A stretch of 64,000 nt of DNA from Clostridium sp. E02. GTDB taxonomy: Bacteria; Bacillota; Clostridia; Lachnospirales; Lachnospiraceae. The notes beneath the pieces were generated by a model. The model made no database searches. It was given only the letters and a program-made list of their open reading frames with translations, and was not told the origin of the DNA. The first letter of the stretch is position 1, and every line of letters begins with the position of its first letter. Shown piece by piece: positions 62,063-64,000 of this stretch. The translations under genes were made by a program, and so were the position numbers. The stretch covers positions 1-64,000 of the forward strand of contig NZ_RJLQ01000006.1 in assembly GCF_003833015.1 (NCBI RefSeq). The letters run 5' to 3'.

Positions 62063-63292
62063 TTACTCCATCTCACTTCTACGGAGAATGTCATATGCTT
62101 CCATCTCCACATCTAGGTCGATAAAAAGAATCTGTTTGGAATGCGGTGCGCTTTCCTGCATTTCTCCATCCTCATTATAGATCGCTTTTACAACTGCCTT
62201 TAGGTTAAGCCCATTCGGCTTCATGACTTCTATGGTTTCACCAATGGAAAATTTGTTTTTCTGTTGTATTTTAGCAAATCCCCTGGGATCCATGGATTCA
62301 ATGGTACCTAAGTAGGTATAGTTTTTAACATAAGTGTTATTATTATAAATCTGTGTCGTTGAATCAGGCTTCCCAAAATAAAAACCTGTCGTAAACTCTC
62401 GATATGTGCACTTACCGATTTCTGAACGATACCAGTCTAAATTCTCCTGATATAGTGCCGGATCTTTCTTAAAATCGTCAATTGCTTTGCGATAAGTTCT
62501 TGCCACAGTTGCCACATAAAGAGCGGTCTTCATCCGCCCCTCTATCTTAAGACTGTCAATTCCCGCATCCATCAACTCCGGTATATGCTCAATCATGCAT
62601 AAATCCTTGGAATTAAAGATATAAGTCCCACGTTCATTTTCATAAACTGGCATATACTCACCTGGACGTGTTTCTTCTACAATGGAATATTTCCAGCGGC
62701 AAGGATGAGTACAGGCTCCCTGATTGGCATCTCTGCCCACCATGTAATTACTTAAAAGGCAACGTCCAGAATATGAGATGCACATGGCTCCGTGAATAAA
62801 GCTTTCTATGTCCATATCTTCCGGAATCTTCTCTCGGATCTCTTTAATTTCAGCAAGGGACAGCTCTCTGGCTGAAACAACCCGCTTTGCCCCAAGCTGA
62901 TGCCAGAATAAATAGGTCCCATAGTTGGTATTATTTGCCTGCGTACTGATATGGATTTCCATCTCTGGCAGAATCCGCTTCGCTATGGCAAACACGCCTG
63001 GATCGGATATAATGATTGCATCGGGTTTTACTTCATTCAGTTCTTTAAAATATAGTTCCACACCAGGAAGATCATCATTATGAGCCAATATATTGGCAGT
63101 GATGTAGACTTTTACTCCATTTTCATGGGCAAATGCAATTCCTTCCTCTATTTCTTCTTTTGTGAAATTCTTCGCCTTTGCACGTAGGCCAAAAGCTTCG
63201 CCTCCGATATAGACCGCATCAGCGCCGTAAATAACTGCGGTTTTTAATACTTCAAGGCTGCCTGCCGGAATCAAAAGTTCAGTCTCTCTCAT
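62063..63292 (-). CDS. trhP: U32 peptidase-family protein, probable tRNA 5-hydroxyuridine synthase TrhP (YrrO type)
   Basis: The 409-aa protein has U32 signatures: ELLIPAGSLEVLKTAVIYGADAVYIGG and a four-cysteine cluster (CISYSGRC then GACTHPC) that would hold an Fe-S centre. The length fits YrrO (TrhP2). In bacteria these proteins make 5-hydroxyuridine at tRNA position 34 using prephenate. It follows the matching methyltransferase gene trmR, as in Bacillus yrrMNO; the yrrN paralogue is not present. Confidence 0.88.
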   Translation of the reverse strand: MRETELLIPAGSLEVLKTAVIYGADAVYIGGEAFGLRAKAKNFTKEEIEEGIAFAHENGVKVYITANILAHNDDLPGVELYFKELNEVKPDAIIISDPGVFAIAKRILPEMEIHISTQANNTNYGTYLFWHQLGAKRVVSARELSLAEIKEIREKIPEDMDIESFIHGAMCISYSGRCLLSNYMVGRDANQGACTHPCRWKYSIVEETRPGEYMPVYENERGTYIFNSKDLCMIEHIPELMDAGIDSLKIEGRMKTALYVATVARTYRKAIDDFKKDPALYQENLDWYRSEIGKCTYREFTTGFYFGKPDSTTQIYNNNTYVKNYTYLGTIESMDPRGFAKIQQKNKFSIGETIEVMKPNGLNLKAVVKAIYNEDGEMQESAPHSKQILFIDLDVEMEAYDILRRSEME

Positions 63293-63313
63293 AAAACTCC
63301 TCTCTCGTATGCT

Positions 63314-63955
63314 CTAATTTAAAATACTAACAGTCACCCCATCTCCTATGGGAACGATGGTGGTTGTTAGTTCTTTTCTATGTTTTAGTTCGTGTAAATA
63401 TTCTCGCATTCGTGCATGTATGGTTCGATTTCGACGTTCCACCGCATAGCGAGACTCGACAATATCCCCATCTTGCAGAACATTGTCGGAAATCAGCATT
63501 CCACCTGGTCTTAACAGTTTAATGATTTGTGGCAGCCAGATTAAATACTGACCTTTGGCTGCATCTAAAAAGACAAGATCAAAGGGGCCTTTAAGCCCCT
63601 TTAATATCGCCTCTGCATCTCCCTCATATAAGGTAATACGTTCTGACTCCCCAGCTCTTTCAAAATTTCTTTTCGCCTCAGGAATCCTTTTTTCATATTT
63701 TTCTATGGTTGAGATGTGACAGTCCACCGGCATGATTCCTGCCATCAAAAGCGTAGAGTACCCCACCGCGGTTCCAATCTCGAGTATAGCATGTGGCTGC
63801 ATAGCTGCCGTCATGGTTTGTAAAAAAGCAGCCGTTTCTTCTTTTATAACTGGAACGCCTTCCTTTCTTGCTTTCAAACCAATTTCAGTAAGAAGAGAAC
63901 TACGGTCCGGCTCTAATGATTTTATATAATCTGTGATCCTTTGATTCCCTATCAT
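63314..63955 (-). CDS. trmR: tRNA 5-hydroxyuridine methyltransferase TrmR (YrrM-type O-methyltransferase)
   Basis: The 213-aa SAM-dependent O-methyltransferase has ILEIGTAVGYSTLLMAG (SAM loop), DLVFLDAAKGQYLIWLPQI (metal-binding Asp) and GGMLISDNVLQDGDI. It matches the COG4122 family, whose YrrM member methylates ho5U34 to mo5U34. The neighbouring trhP supports this role. Its start overlaps the stop of an upstream gene by 4 nt. Confidence 0.9.
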   Translation of the reverse strand: MIGNQRITDYIKSLEPDRSSLLTEIGLKARKEGVPVIKEETAAFLQTMTAAMQPHAILEIGTAVGYSTLLMAGIMPVDCHISTIEKYEKRIPEAKRNFERAGESERITLYEGDAEAILKGLKGPFDLVFLDAAKGQYLIWLPQIIKLLRPGGMLISDNVLQDGDIVESRYAVERRNRTIHARMREYLHELKHRKELTTTIVPIGDGVTVSILN

Positions 63956-64000
63956 TTTTCCTCTTCCTTCTCTCCGGTATTCTCGTTCATCATCTGAAGT
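63952..64000 (-). CDS. C-terminal end of an upstream gene (partial)
   Basis: An open frame enters from the window edge and ends LQMMNENTGEKEEEK, with its TGA overlapping the trmR start (ATGA). In related operons the gene before trmR is often the transglycosylase mltG, but these 15 residues are too few to say. Confidence 0.5.
   Translation of the reverse strand, partial: LQMMNENTGEKEEEK

Noticed and set aside
1-64000. CRISPR arrays, tRNA or rRNA genes, IS elements
   Set aside because: No regularly spaced repeats, cloverleaf-like sequences, rRNA motifs or transposase genes were seen.

Overview
The window looks like chromosome of an AT-rich, low-GC Gram-positive anaerobe of the Lachnospiraceae / Lachnoclostridium type that lives on plant polysaccharides. 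This rests on strong GGAGG ribosome binding sites, lipobox binding proteins, a pyruvate phosphate dikinase whose swivelling histidine is residue 455, a fused SecDF, and many carbohydrate ABC transporters next to glycoside hydrolases. It is an inference from gene content, not a species identification. I saw no tRNA, rRNA, CRISPR array, insertion sequence or prophage.

Region 1 (1-12.7 kb) is a hemicellulose / galactoside locus. It holds two AraC-type regulators, a LacI-type regulator, a cytoplasmic GH95 enzyme, a secreted GH10 xylanase with a CBM13 lectin domain, a cytoplasmic GH42 beta-galactosidase, and a sugar ABC transporter (binding protein plus two permeases, no ATPase gene). The transporter promoter carries a 28-bp dyad placed where a repressor operator would sit.

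Region 2 (12.8-21.4 kb) holds a LytTR regulator with a DUF3021 membrane partner, a ferritin, fused SecDF, a short cis-prenyltransferase and a BceAB-like ABC exporter without its own two-component system. The exporter promoter has a direct repeat that resembles LytTR sites.

Region 3 (21.4-32.3 kb) is an apparent peptide-uptake operon: ArsR-type regulator, M3 oligoendopeptidase, small membrane protein, OppA, B, C, D, F. OppA has an insertion of about 150 residues. OppC has an insertion of about 280 residues that seems built from repeated modules of about 60 residues.

Region 4 (32.3-42.4 kb) holds ppdK, a MATE exporter, a BMP-type nucleoside ABC transporter (lipoprotein, ATPase, two permeases) and a cupin protein.

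Region 5 (42.4-54.2 kb) is a beta-mannooligosaccharide operon: binding protein, two permeases, GH130 phosphorylase, AGE-family epimerase, CE2-like esterase, hexose-phosphate mutase and CE17-like esterase. It is flanked by AraC and LacI regulators. The LacI gene and the operon share an almost identical promoter/operator. Imported acetylated manno-oligosaccharides would be deacetylated, epimerised, phosphorolysed and sent to glycolysis.

Region 6 (54.2-64 kb) is housekeeping: trmR-trhP (tRNA wobble-uridine modification), a DUF218 protein, an M16C peptidase, era, recO, a lipoprotein and glyS, ending in a tiny RpiR-like ORF and a strong terminator.
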